Made by a program: the position numbers and the translations under genes
The notes under the pieces: generated by a model
Database searches by the model: none
What the model saw: only the letters and a program-made list of their open reading frames with translations
Told to the model about the DNA's origin: nothing
Part shown: piece by piece, positions 23,857-32,739 of the stretch
Position numbering within the stretch: position 1 is the stretch's first letter
Layout of the letters: each line of letters begins with the position of its first letter
Source of the DNA: UBA6627 sp965248675
Lineage (GTDB): Bacteria; Chloroflexota; Dehalococcoidia; UBA2979
DNA: 64,000 bases
Direction: 5' to 3'
Assembly (NCBI GenBank): GCA_965248675.1
Contig: CBDFJZ010000007.1
Span: 496,001-560,000, forward strand

Positions 23857-26352
23857 TCAGTGAATCACCTCATCGAGGACGAGCTTGGTGATCTGCTCGT
23901 CGCTCAGTGACAGCTCCTTGCGATAGACCTCTTCGTTGTGCTCGCCGAAGAACGGCGCGCGGCGGATCGGCAGTCGCTCGCCGTTCCAGAGGAACGGCTG
24001 ATTCTGGGCCATGAACCTCACGCCGGCCGGATGATCGAACTCCATGAAGAAGCCCTCCATCGACGGGTCGGTTTCGACGAGGTCCTCGATGTCCTCGACC
24101 GCCCCGGCCGGGACGCCCGCCTGTTGCAGCCGTTTCGCGACATCCCACGCATCCCGTTCCGAGGTCCACGCCGTCACGGCCGCCTCGATCTCGTCCTCGG
24201 CCGCCTTCCGTCCGGCCAGCGTCCGGAGATCGTCCCGGCCCGCCAGGTCGTCCCGTTCGATGACGCGGCAGAGTTCCAGCCAATCCACGGTGTCCCGCGC
24301 CAAGGTAGCGACCCACCGGTCGTCGCCGGCGCAGACGAACAGGCCGTGCGGCGCCATCTCCGGCGATCGGTTGCCGGGTCGCTCGGGTGTCACGCCGTTC
24401 GCGAGGTAGTCCATCAGCTCCGTGTCCAGAAGCTGGATGGCGGCCTCGTACTGGGCCACCTCGATGTACTGCCCCACGCCGGTCTCGTCGCGTTGCAGCA
24501 ACGCTGCGACGATCGCCGCGACGCCAAGCGGCGCCAGCGTGAAGTCCGTATGGAGCAGGACGCCGGTCGGCTTCCGATCCGGTTCCCCGGTGTGGGCGGC
24601 GAGGCCGCACATCGCCACGACGCTATTCCCGATCCCACGCCACGAGGCCTTGGGGCCGGTCGCGCCCATCACCGGGAAGCTGGCGACGACGATCGAGGGG
24701 TTCAGCTGCTTCAACTCCTCGTAGCCAAGGCCCAGCCGCTCGAGTACGCCAGCCGTCCAGTTCTCGGTGACGACGTCCGCGCCGCGGGCGAGTTCCTTCG
24801 CGAGGCGTATCCCCTCCGGCGTGCCGAGGTTCAGCGTGATGCTGCGTTTGTCCGTGTTGCAGTCCTGGAAGAACGCGCCAGTCTCGATCGTCGGATGCTC
24901 GACGGGTTGGACGGCCGTGCGGAGCGTGTCCATTCGCGCCTCGGACTCCACCTTGATCACGTCCGCTCCCAGATTCGCCATCAGCTCGGTGATGAGCGGA
25001 CCCGCCGCCATCCAGCAGAAGTCCACGACGCGCACCCCGGCCAGCGGAAGCTCGTCTCGGCTCTGCGGTCCTCCTCGGTGCGGCGCACCCCCTGGAGGCG
25101 GCCGCGTCGCACGATCGACGCGCGCTTCAACCCGGTCGTCAGGGCCCGCGACAATACTGCGAGCGCCGAGCCGCCCGTACTCCTCGGCGTCCACTCCCGC
25201 CAGGTCGGCCAGGGCCGCGGCGGAGTGTTCGCCTAGCGTCGGTGCGGGCCTTGCGATCGGTTCGTAGGCGGTCGATCGGATCGGGAAGCGCGGCATCGCG
25301 ATGCTGCGCCCGAGCTCTTCGTGCTCGACGGACACGAACACCTCACGCGCTCGCAAGTGCGGATCCTCGACGATGTCCTGGACGGTGTTGACCGGGACCA
25401 CGAGGAAGCCCCACGCCTGGCCCTCCTCGCACAGCTCGCCCCTGGGCAGCGAAGCGCACGCCTGCTCAAGTGCGCGGTGAGCATCGCCGCCGTACTCCGG
25501 CGCCCACACCTCGCCGGGGAACTCGGCTCCGATCAACCCGTCATAGCCAGCGCGCTCGTTGAGCCAGCGGGCGAACGCCTCCCAGCGGACCTGGGTGTTG
25601 GGCGTGATACCAAACGTAAGCCAGCCGCCGTCCTGCGCCTGCAGCAGCGACGGGTTCTTACCACCGTGCCGTTCCGCCTTCACGCCCATCAGGCGCCACA
25701 TGTTCTCGTTCGCGAAGTGGATCGTGGTGGACGTGATCGCTTCCTGCAGGCTGATGGAGGCGTGACTCCCCGGCCGCCCGTGCCGTGCCTCGTAGAGCAT
25801 CGCCGCGGCAACCGCCGCGCCGACCAGGCTCGCCTGCTTGTAGGCCAGCCGTCCCGCCGGGTAATCGGGCGCGACGCCCGGATAGCCGAGGCCGTACATC
25901 AGGCCGCCGGCTGCGACGCCCGTCAGGTCGGAGACCGCCAGCTCATCGCCGCCGCGCTTCACCACCGCGTCGACGAGCCCGAGCTGGGGATGCACCGTCC
26001 GCAGCCGATTGCTGGCCAGCACCCGGCGCGCTTCCGGCGACTTCCACAGCGGGGCCAGCACGACGTCGGCGCCGCCTAGCAGCCGGTCAACGAGGTCCCA
26101 CGCGCTGGGCGCGTCGAAGTTCAGCGCGACACTCCGCTTGCCGGCGTTGTGCAGCAGGTGCCGCAACCCGCTCTCAGTGTCCTCGCGACCGTTCAGGTGT
26201 GGCCCGTCAATCCGCAATCGGTCGCCGCCCGCCGGCTCCAGGCGGATGACGTCCGCACCGAGGTCGGCCAGCAGGCGGCCCGCCAGGCTCAGACATTCAT
26301 CGCTGAGGTCGGCGACCACCGCCCCGCTGAGCGGGAGTGACGACCGGGCCAT
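23857..26352 (-). CDS. Tandem (double-length) CaiB/BaiF CoA-transferase fusion
   Basis: This 831-residue protein consists of two class III CoA-transferase units. The N-unit (about 1-400) has LGADVIRLEPAGGDRLR and AGKRSVALN. At the position of the catalytic Asp it reads AGRLAYKQASLVGAAVAAA, with no Asp. The C-unit (about 430-831) begins LAGVRVVDFCWMAAGPLIT, has NLGADVIKVESEAR and retains the Asp in LLHTDFTLAPLGVAAIV. Family enzymes are interlaced homodimers, so a tandem chain could form an asymmetric pseudo-dimer with one active site. The start abuts the stop of the crotonase gene with no gap, so the two form an operon. The substrate is unknown. Confidence 0.88.
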   Translation of the reverse strand: MARSSLPLSGAVVADLSDECLSLAGRLLADLGADVIRLEPAGGDRLRIDGPHLNGREDTESGLRHLLHNAGKRSVALNFDAPSAWDLVDRLLGGADVVLAPLWKSPEARRVLASNRLRTVHPQLGLVDAVVKRGGDELAVSDLTGVAAGGLMYGLGYPGVAPDYPAGRLAYKQASLVGAAVAAAMLYEARHGRPGSHASISLQEAITSTTIHFANENMWRLMGVKAERHGGKNPSLLQAQDGGWLTFGITPNTQVRWEAFARWLNERAGYDGLIGAEFPGEVWAPEYGGDAHRALEQACASLPRGELCEEGQAWGFLVVPVNTVQDIVEDPHLRAREVFVSVEHEELGRSIAMPRFPIRSTAYEPIARPAPTLGEHSAAALADLAGVDAEEYGRLGARSIVAGPDDRVEARVDRATRPPPGGAPHRGGPQSRDELPLAGVRVVDFCWMAAGPLITELMANLGADVIKVESEARMDTLRTAVQPVEHPTIETGAFFQDCNTDKRSITLNLGTPEGIRLAKELARGADVVTENWTAGVLERLGLGYEELKQLNPSIVVASFPVMGATGPKASWRGIGNSVVAMCGLAAHTGEPDRKPTGVLLHTDFTLAPLGVAAIVAALLQRDETGVGQYIEVAQYEAAIQLLDTELMDYLANGVTPERPGNRSPEMAPHGLFVCAGDDRWVATLARDTVDWLELCRVIERDDLAGRDDLRTLAGRKAAEDEIEAAVTAWTSERDAWDVAKRLQQAGVPAGAVEDIEDLVETDPSMEGFFMEFDHPAGVRFMAQNQPFLWNGERLPIRRAPFFGEHNEEVYRKELSLSDEQITKLVLDEVIH

Positions 26353-27117
26353 CTAGTCGTCGCCGGGCTCGTACGGATGCATCCGGTAGAGGTCCGACAT
26401 CCGATGGCCGATCAGCTGCATCCGCAGGTCGTCATCGAGCGCGGGGAACAGCGAGCGGTTCAGCGACTCTTTGATCACGCCGATGTAGCCGTGGCTCGCG
26501 CTACCCAGCTCGGCCAGGCGCTCCGCCAGCTCGGTCACCTCGTCCTCCAGCGCCCCCGGCGCCGCGACCTTCGTGATCAGCCCGAGCTCGGCGGCCTCCT
26601 CTGCGGAGGTGAATCCGTCGTCGAGGATCAGCCGCATCGCGTGCTTCAACCCGACGTACTTCGGCAGGAACGCGGTCGCGCCGATCACCAGCCTCAGCTT
26701 CGAGTCCGGGTCGGCGATCGCGTAGTCCGACGCCAGCATCAAGTCGAAGCCCGAACCCATGCAGTAGCCGTGGACCGCGGAGATGACTGCCTGCGGGATT
26801 CGGCGCAACAGCGTCTGCAGCCGAAAGTAGGGATGCCGTTCCAGGTTGAACGCCGCGTTGTGCGGCGCGTGGTACGGGTTCGCCCAGGGGTAGTCCGGGA
26901 TGCGACCGCTGCCGCCCTCGGACACGTCGTCTCCCGAGCAGAACGACTTCCCGACGCCGCCCAGGACCAGGACCTGGACGGACGGATCACGTCCCACCTT
27001 GTTGACCACGTCGACCATCTCGTCGCCGACGGCGGTATTGATCGCGTTGTGACGTTCCGGACGATTGATGGTGAGCCGTGTGATCGGCCCTTCCTCGACG
27101 ATCAGTTCTTCGCTCAC
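26353..27117 (-). CDS. Enoyl-CoA hydratase/isomerase family protein
   Basis: This 254-residue crotonase-fold protein carries RPERHNAINTAVGDEM, the oxyanion segments LGGVGKSFCSGDDV and AVHGYCMGSGFDLMLASDYAIA, and a typical helical C-terminus. The usual second catalytic Glu position near KLRLVIGATAFLPKYV appears to lack a Glu. Activity may therefore be isomerase-, hydrolase- or decarboxylase-like rather than classical hydration. The GTG start follows GGAGG seven bases upstream. It is directly followed, without spacing, by the tandem CoA-transferase gene, and is preceded by another tandem CoA-transferase gene on the same strand. A three-gene CoA-ester pathway is likely. Confidence 0.85.
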   Translation of the reverse strand: MSEELIVEEGPITRLTINRPERHNAINTAVGDEMVDVVNKVGRDPSVQVLVLGGVGKSFCSGDDVSEGGSGRIPDYPWANPYHAPHNAAFNLERHPYFRLQTLLRRIPQAVISAVHGYCMGSGFDLMLASDYAIADPDSKLRLVIGATAFLPKYVGLKHAMRLILDDGFTSAEEAAELGLITKVAAPGALEDEVTELAERLAELGSASHGYIGVIKESLNRSLFPALDDDLRMQLIGHRMSDLYRMHPYEPGDD

Positions 27118-27374
27118 AGGGGACCTCCTAGGGCTCGTGCGCCCTCGTTGCCACTCCGTCATTCCTGCGCCGGATGCCAGGCGCGCCGGCGATCAAGACA
27201 GCCGACGCCGTCAACTTACCTCACAGCGCATCGCGCGCCGGTCCTCGAAGAGATGATTCTGCGGCTGAAGGCGCCTGCAGACAAGGCCCGGGCCCGCGAG
27301 TGCGGCGGCCGCCATGGTAGGCGACGGCTGGCCGCCGCTCGTGGCGGCCTCGACGGATTCAGCCCTCGGACAGG

Positions 27375-29762
27375 CTAGGCGCCAAGCGAGGCGATCTCCT
27401 CTGCCGACAGGCTCGTCAGCGTCCCCAGGACCTCCTGGTTGTGCTCCCCCAGCAGCGGCGCCGGGACTCGGACCGCCGGCCGCTCGCCGTTGATGCGCCA
27501 CATCGGTCCGGTGTAGGCGTACTCGCCGCTGTCGGGGTGCGTCAGATGTTGCATGAACTCCGAGCCAACGTATTGCGGATGGACCCACACCTCGTCGGTG
27601 TGCAGTACGGGCGCGGCGGGGATTCCCTTCGCCTGGAGCGCGGCGGCGAGCTCATCGCGATCCCACCGCCGGCTGTAGGGGGCGAGGTCCGCGTCGAGCT
27701 GGCGATGGTTGACGACGCGGTCGCGGAGACTTCGAAAGCGCGAGTCCGCGGCGAGTTCGCTTGCTCCGAGGGCGTCGAGCGCGCGTAGCCACTCGTCGTC
27801 ATCGCGCGCAACGAGGGCGACCCACTGATCCTCGCCGCGCGTCGGGTAGATGCCGTGGGGCGCCCATGTCGGGTCGCTGTTGCCTGACGGCCCTCCAGCG
27901 CGGCCATTCACCACGTAGTCGAGCAACACTTCGCCGATGAACGGCACGCTCGACTCGAACTGCGAGAGGTCGACGTACTGCCCGCGCCCGCTGCGGTCGC
28001 GATCAAGCAACGCCGCGAGCACTGCCGCCGCGGCGTGCATGCCGTTCATCGGATCGCCGATGTTGAAGCCCGACTTCAGCGGCTCTTCGCCCTCATAGCC
28101 CGTGACGCCGTAGATGCCGCAGAGCTGTTCTTGCGCGACGCCGTAGGCCACGTAGTCGCGCTCCGGCCCCGTGTCACCAAAGCCGGTCATCGAGACGACG
28201 ATGATGCGCGGGTTGACCGACTGCAGCTGTTCGAACGATGCCCCGAGCCGCGGCAGCACGCCGGCAGCGAAGTTTGCGATCACCACATCGGAGACGGCGA
28301 CCAGCTCATGGAACGCTTGCCGTCCGAGTTCAGAGCGCAGATCCAGCGTGATGTGCTGCTTGCCGCGATGCAGGTTCTCCTGGCCGCTTTGCCGGTGCTG
28401 CTCCCGTTCGCCGTCGGCGTCGCCCCCTCCCCTGCCCGGGTTGCGGCGGACGCGATCCAGCGACTCGACCTTGATTACCTCGGCCCCGTAGTCGGCGAGC
28501 GTCATGACCGCCCGCGGCCCGGCCCAGATCTGGGTCAGGTCGATCACGCGCACTCCGTCCAGCGGTTGTGCCGGATCGCTGCCCGAGGCGCCCGAGGCGC
28601 TGTTCGGTGTCGAGCCTGGGCGAGCCGTCGACAACTCCTGCAGCACCTCCGCCGTGTGCTCGCCGAGCAGCGGCGCGCGCGCGTCCCGCCATCCGCCGGC
28701 GAGCGTGAACGGTGGCCCGGCGTAGACGGCATCCGGCGCGGCGGGATGCTCGATCGCGCGGAAGAACTCGCGTGCCTCGAGCTGCGGCGAGTGCGCGAGA
28801 TCCTCGGCGGTCGCGACGTAACCGAAGCCGAAGCGCGCCGACTGGCCGGCGTGGTAGGCCTCCACCTTCCCCATCGTGCCAAGCCAGCGGTGGATCGCCG
28901 CGTCGATGCGGTCACGTGCCTGGCTCCGGGCTTCGAGCGACGCGTACTCGGCAAGCTCAGGGGCGCCGATCAATTCACAAAAGTCTTCCCACGCGCTCGG
29001 GCCGGCTTGCACACCGACCCAGCCGTCGCGAGCGCGATAGCAGTGCCAGGGGTAGCTCACCTGGTGCATGCGGCCCAATCGCGTCATGCGCTGATGCCTG
29101 CCGCCGGTCCACAACGAAAGCATCTCGGCGGTGGCCTCGGAGCCCGCGACCTCGACATCGCTCCCGATCCTGCGGTGACGGGCATCCAGCAGCGCAGCCA
29201 GCGTCGCGACCGCAGCGGTCTGCCCCTGCGCGACCAGCGAGAGGTAACCCCCGGTCTTCAGCGGCACGCCGCCCGCCTCACCAGTGCAGCTGGCCGATCC
29301 GCTGGCGGCGCAGAGGATCAGCTCCGTCGCCAACCACTCGCCCCAGGGCCCTCCCGAGGCGAACGCGGGCAGGGTCACGACAGCGAGCGCCGGCTGGGTC
29401 GCGCGCAGCTCTTCGAGGCTGACCGCCCACGACGCCAGCGCGCGCTCCGCGGCGTCGTCCAGAATCAACACGTCGGCGCTAGCCGCGAGATCGCGCAGTG
29501 CGAGCCGGTCCTTCGTGACCGTGGCGTCCAGCACGACGCTACGTTTCGCGCGGTTGAGGTGCAGGAAGCGCAGGCTGCCCTCGATGTCCTCGCGGTCTCC
29601 GGCAAAGGGCGCCACGCGCCGCCCGGCCTCCCCACCGGGCGGCTCGACCTTGATGACGTCAGCGCCCAGCCCGGCGAGCAGCATCGTGCAATATGGCCCG
29701 GCGACGTGCTCGGTCAGATCCACGACGCGGACGCCGTCGAGAGCGCGGACCTCGTTGGTCAT
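27375..29762 (-). CDS. Tandem CaiB/BaiF CoA-transferase fusion, second copy
   Basis: This 795-residue double-length class III CoA-transferase is organised like the gene at 23857. The N-unit begins ALDGVRVVDLTEHVAGPYCT with GADVIKVEPPGGEAGRR. Its catalytic-Asp position reads GGYLSLVAQGQTAAVATLAA, with no Asp. The C-unit begins PLDGVRVIDLTQIWAGPRAV, has VIKVESLDRVRRNPG and retains Asp in GFNIGDPMNGMHAAAAVLAA. ATG 29762 was chosen because GAGGAG lies just upstream and the conserved start follows; the longer frame adds a low-complexity Arg/Ser-rich run. It heads the run crotonase then tandem transferase on the minus strand, with a 257-bp gap after it. Confidence 0.88.
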   Translation of the reverse strand: MTNEVRALDGVRVVDLTEHVAGPYCTMLLAGLGADVIKVEPPGGEAGRRVAPFAGDREDIEGSLRFLHLNRAKRSVVLDATVTKDRLALRDLAASADVLILDDAAERALASWAVSLEELRATQPALAVVTLPAFASGGPWGEWLATELILCAASGSASCTGEAGGVPLKTGGYLSLVAQGQTAAVATLAALLDARHRRIGSDVEVAGSEATAEMLSLWTGGRHQRMTRLGRMHQVSYPWHCYRARDGWVGVQAGPSAWEDFCELIGAPELAEYASLEARSQARDRIDAAIHRWLGTMGKVEAYHAGQSARFGFGYVATAEDLAHSPQLEAREFFRAIEHPAAPDAVYAGPPFTLAGGWRDARAPLLGEHTAEVLQELSTARPGSTPNSASGASGSDPAQPLDGVRVIDLTQIWAGPRAVMTLADYGAEVIKVESLDRVRRNPGRGGGDADGEREQHRQSGQENLHRGKQHITLDLRSELGRQAFHELVAVSDVVIANFAAGVLPRLGASFEQLQSVNPRIIVVSMTGFGDTGPERDYVAYGVAQEQLCGIYGVTGYEGEEPLKSGFNIGDPMNGMHAAAAVLAALLDRDRSGRGQYVDLSQFESSVPFIGEVLLDYVVNGRAGGPSGNSDPTWAPHGIYPTRGEDQWVALVARDDDEWLRALDALGASELAADSRFRSLRDRVVNHRQLDADLAPYSRRWDRDELAAALQAKGIPAAPVLHTDEVWVHPQYVGSEFMQHLTHPDSGEYAYTGPMWRINGERPAVRVPAPLLGEHNQEVLGTLTSLSAEEIASLGA

Positions 29763-30043
29763 CGGGGCGCTCCTCGTCGCTTCTCCCGCCGTCCGGATGC
29801 GGTGCGTCCGGCGGCCTTGGGGATTCTTGACGATTTCAAATGGAATGTCGATCTCGGGCGGCTCTGCTCCCGACGAGCGCGAGCGCCGAGCCCGTGAAGC
29901 CGTCGACGAGGGCGGAGACCGGTGCACAAGCGCCGCCGGCGGCTTCTCCTCGCACCCTCACGATCGAACACCCGTCAAAGCTTCGTCGCCGGTCGCGACG
30001 CCGTGCGTAGGTTCCCTGGCGAGGGCGGCGAGAAGCGCGGAGC

Positions 30044-30877
30044 TCAATCCTTCCAGTCATAGACCTTCTGCAGGGTCCCGCCCATCAGTGCCGCCTTGCC
30101 GCTGCCGGACAGGCGGTCGGTGACTCGGAACGCCTCGACGCCTTCCTGGTAGGTGAGCAGGGCGATGGCGCGGGTCCAGTCGGTGCCCCACATGCAACGG
30201 TTCATGCCGAAGGCGTCGAAGATGCGCGCCAGCGGGTCCCAGATATCGTCGTACGGGAAGGGCTGCTGGGACAGCGTGCAGGCGCCGCTGATCTTGATGC
30301 TGACGTTGGGTAACTCCGCCAGGGCCAGCACCTTGGGCAGTTCGCCGAACGGGTTCGCTGGCGCGGGCGGCTCGAACGGTTGCTGGAGCCCCAGATGGTC
30401 GATCACCAGCCTCGTGTCGGGATTCCGCGCCGCCATCTGCTTCACTTGATCCAGGCGGCCCCAGCACAACAGGTTGACCGGCAGCGAATGGCGCGCGGCG
30501 GTGGCCAGCACGTGGTTGAGTCCGGGATCGGCCGGGTCCGTGGACGTGCCACGGTTCAGCATGATGCGAATCGCGACGGCACCCGTGGTCGCGGCCCAGT
30601 CGGCAATCGTGTCGGCCACTGCAGGATCGGACGGGTCGACCGGCTTAATCAGCCGGAACCGCGTCGGGTGCTTGGCATAGACGTCGAGCGCATAGCTGGC
30701 ATCGTATTGGTACATGGTGAACGGTGACACCAGAAGCGCGCCGTCGACTCCGACTTCATCCATCGCGGCGACCATCTGGTCGCCGGTCGCCTCGGGCGGG
30801 CCGTGTAGCACCGCGGCCCAGGGGCGACCCGGATGGTCGCGTTCATAGGCATGAACCTGGACGTCGATCGTCACCAT
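30044..30877 (-). CDS. Amidohydrolase-family TIM-barrel hydrolase (PDC/lactone hydrolase-like)
   Basis: This 277-residue protein of the amidohydrolase 2 family hydrolyses lactones or decarboxylates aromatic acids. It opens MVTIDVQVHAYERDHPGRP, where the usual HxH motif of the family is reduced to a single His (VHAY). Other blocks are ATGDQMVAAMDEVGVDGALLV, FRLIKPVDPSDPAV, VIDHLGLQQP and RCMWGTDWTRA, with the C-terminal metal or catalytic Asp in GTDW. The ATG start at 30877 begins the first barrel strand; the longer frame is Arg-rich and unrelated. COG3618-like members act on 2-pyrone-4,6-dicarboxylate, but the substrate here is not determined. Confidence 0.8.
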   Translation of the reverse strand: MVTIDVQVHAYERDHPGRPWAAVLHGPPEATGDQMVAAMDEVGVDGALLVSPFTMYQYDASYALDVYAKHPTRFRLIKPVDPSDPAVADTIADWAATTGAVAIRIMLNRGTSTDPADPGLNHVLATAARHSLPVNLLCWGRLDQVKQMAARNPDTRLVIDHLGLQQPFEPPAPANPFGELPKVLALAELPNVSIKISGACTLSQQPFPYDDIWDPLARIFDAFGMNRCMWGTDWTRAIALLTYQEGVEAFRVTDRLSGSGKAALMGGTLQKVYDWKD

Positions 30878-31171
30878 GGCTTGCCGCCTCCCCGCAGCAT
30901 CGACAATGCCAGGGACGCTACGCCGCGGCGTCGGGCTGTTCAAGAGCAGCCTAACCGTGGCGTCAGCGCCGAACAGGCCGCTGCGAGGTCTGCTACCAGC
31001 AGACGAGCAGCACCAAGAACAGCAATCCGAATTCCTGGCGCCGGGTCGGAGCGGCTCGTACGTCTCACGGCATGGCCGTCACGCTCTACGACGGCACCGC
31101 CGCGTGGGACCTCGCCGGCGAGCAATAGCGTGGAACGTACGGGAGGAATCTGGGACGCGGCTACAGCGCGG

Positions 31172-31591
31172 CTATACCCGGCCCTCGGCCAGCAGCTCCG
31201 TCAGGATGCCGTTCATGCTCGCGGGGTAGAAAAAGCATCCCCCGGCCTCCTCGGGCCGCTCGCCGGGGATCATCTTGAGGCCCTCACCCTGAAGGCGCTC
31301 CGCGTCCGCTGTGATGTCATCGCTCGCGTAGCAGATGTGGTGCATGCCCGGGCCACGTTTCTGGAGAAACTTCCCGATCCCGGTCGTCGGATCTTCGGGA
31401 AGGAGGATCTCCACCCGCGTCTCGCCAAGGCCAACCTTCACGAATTTGATTTTCGTGCGACCGTTCTCCGCCGCGTGATCAACGGCGTTCCGCCCTGCAT
31501 CGAGCTGAAACCCCAGCTTCTCCACCAGCACCTGCGTGGCCTCGTCCAGTGTGTGCGACACGATCCCGACGTGATCGATACGGGTGAGCAT
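31172..31591 (-). CDS. VOC-family protein, methylmalonyl-CoA epimerase-like
   Basis: This 139-residue vicinal-oxygen-chelate protein has two beta-alpha-beta-beta-beta modules. The metal ligands typical of the epimerase/glyoxalase group appear as His in RIDHVGIVS, His in GPGMHHICYAS and Glu in NGILTELL. The segment VRVEILLPEDPTTGIGKFL-like, seen as ETRVEILLPE, matches methylmalonyl-CoA epimerases. Start ATG 31591 follows AGGAGG at six bases, an excellent site that excludes the longer frame. It is divergent from the CoA-transferase pair beginning at 31846. A role with CoA esters fits the neighbourhood but is not proven. Confidence 0.82.
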   Translation of the reverse strand: MLTRIDHVGIVSHTLDEATQVLVEKLGFQLDAGRNAVDHAAENGRTKIKFVKVGLGETRVEILLPEDPTTGIGKFLQKRGPGMHHICYASDDITADAERLQGEGLKMIPGERPEEAGGCFFYPASMNGILTELLAEGRV

Positions 31592-31845
31592 GATGCGCCT
31601 CCTCGATCCACGGTACGCGATGGGCGCCAGCGCGACGGCCATCGAACCAGCTCGCGCCCACCAGGGGCGCGGCCGGGGCTAGCGGCGAGTTCGCCGTCAC
31701 GATGTGGTAGCGGCCGTCCCGCCGGGGGCGATCGCGCTCGCACGCAGCGCGGGATCGCGGTCCGCGAGGACCGCCGCTCGCCGTCAGCCGGTACGATTCC
31801 GAGCGTGATGCACGGACGCGTGGCGCGCCTCGGCGGCCCCTGGCG

Positions 31846-32739
31846 ATGACGGACAAGCTCGCGACCCTGGAACAGGCCGCGCGGCTCGTCGAGGATGGGA
31901 TGTCGCTCGGCATCGCTTCGCCGGCGGTGGGGCCGGTGGCGCTCCTGCCGATGGCGCTCGTGCGGGAGCTCGTCCGGCAGCGGAAACGCGACCTCACGCT
32001 CTTCACGCCGCTGATCGGCCTCGAGGGCGACCTGCTGATCGGCGCCGGCTGCCTCCGCGACGTGCACGCCTTCGCGTTCAACCTGCTCGGCCGGGGGGTT
32101 CCGCCGAACTTCCGCCGTGCCACCGCCGCCGGCACGGTGACGGTCCGCGAGCAGAGCGAGTTCTCGATCACGCTCGGGTTGCTGGCCGGGAGCATGGGGG
32201 TGCAGTTCATCCCGCTGCACGGCTACCACAACGACCACCTGCAGCATCACCCGGAGTGGCACCGCTTCCCCTCGCCGATCGACGGCACCGAGCTGGTCAC
32301 GATCACAGCGATCACGCCGGACGTGGCCGTGATCCACGTGCCGCGGTCGGATCCGCTGGGGAACGCACAGCTCGGCGAGTCGAATCGGTCGAACGTGATG
32401 GCCGCGTTCTCCGCCCCGCGGATGGTGCAGGCCGCGACGCGGGTGATCGTCACCGCCGAGGAGATCGTGACCACCGAGGAGATCGTGACCACCCAGGAGA
32501 TCCGCGCCACACCGGAGCGCACGGCGATCCTCTACCACGACGTGAACGCGGTCGTGCACGTGCCCCGGGGCGCGCATCCGCTCGGCGTGGCCGGCTTCTA
32601 CGAGCCCGACTTCGACCACGTCGATCGGTACCTCGAGGCGGCGGCCAGCGCGGAGACATTCGAGGAATACCTCGCGCACTACGTCGACGAACCGGCGGAC
32701 CACGAGGCCTACCTCGCGCGTGTGGGGCTGCCGACATGA
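31846..32739 (+). CDS. Class I CoA-transferase-like protein, subunit A (IpdA/GctA-like)
   Basis: This 297-residue alpha subunit is of the glutaconate/3-oxoacid CoA-transferase superfamily. It begins LATLEQAARLVEDGMSLGIA and contains REQSEFSITLGLLAG, GVQFIPLHGY, VAVIHVPRSDPLGNAQL and AVVHVPRGAHPLGVAGFY. In many superfamily members the first of these regions is involved in CoA binding. An internal 18-bp sequence is repeated three times at 32446-32499, giving a repeated VTTEEI module. The stop overlaps the ATG of subunit B (ATGA), so the subunits are translationally coupled. The related mycobacterial IpdAB is a hydrolase of steroid ring-cleavage CoA esters rather than a transferase. Confidence 0.82.
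   Translation: MTDKLATLEQAARLVEDGMSLGIASPAVGPVALLPMALVRELVRQRKRDLTLFTPLIGLEGDLLIGAGCLRDVHAFAFNLLGRGVPPNFRRATAAGTVTVREQSEFSITLGLLAGSMGVQFIPLHGYHNDHLQHHPEWHRFPSPIDGTELVTITAITPDVAVIHVPRSDPLGNAQLGESNRSNVMAAFSAPRMVQAATRVIVTAEEIVTTEEIVTTQEIRATPERTAILYHDVNAVVHVPRGAHPLGVAGFYEPDFDHVDRYLEAAASAETFEEYLAHYVDEPADHEAYLARVGLPT
32446..32499 (+). repeat. Three tandem 18-bp repeats inside subunit A
   Basis: Three 18-bp units (32446-32463, 32464-32481, 32482-32499) of the form ATCGTGACCACCGAGGAG, with up to three mismatches. The frame is preserved, giving repeated IVTTEE. Confidence 0.85.
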
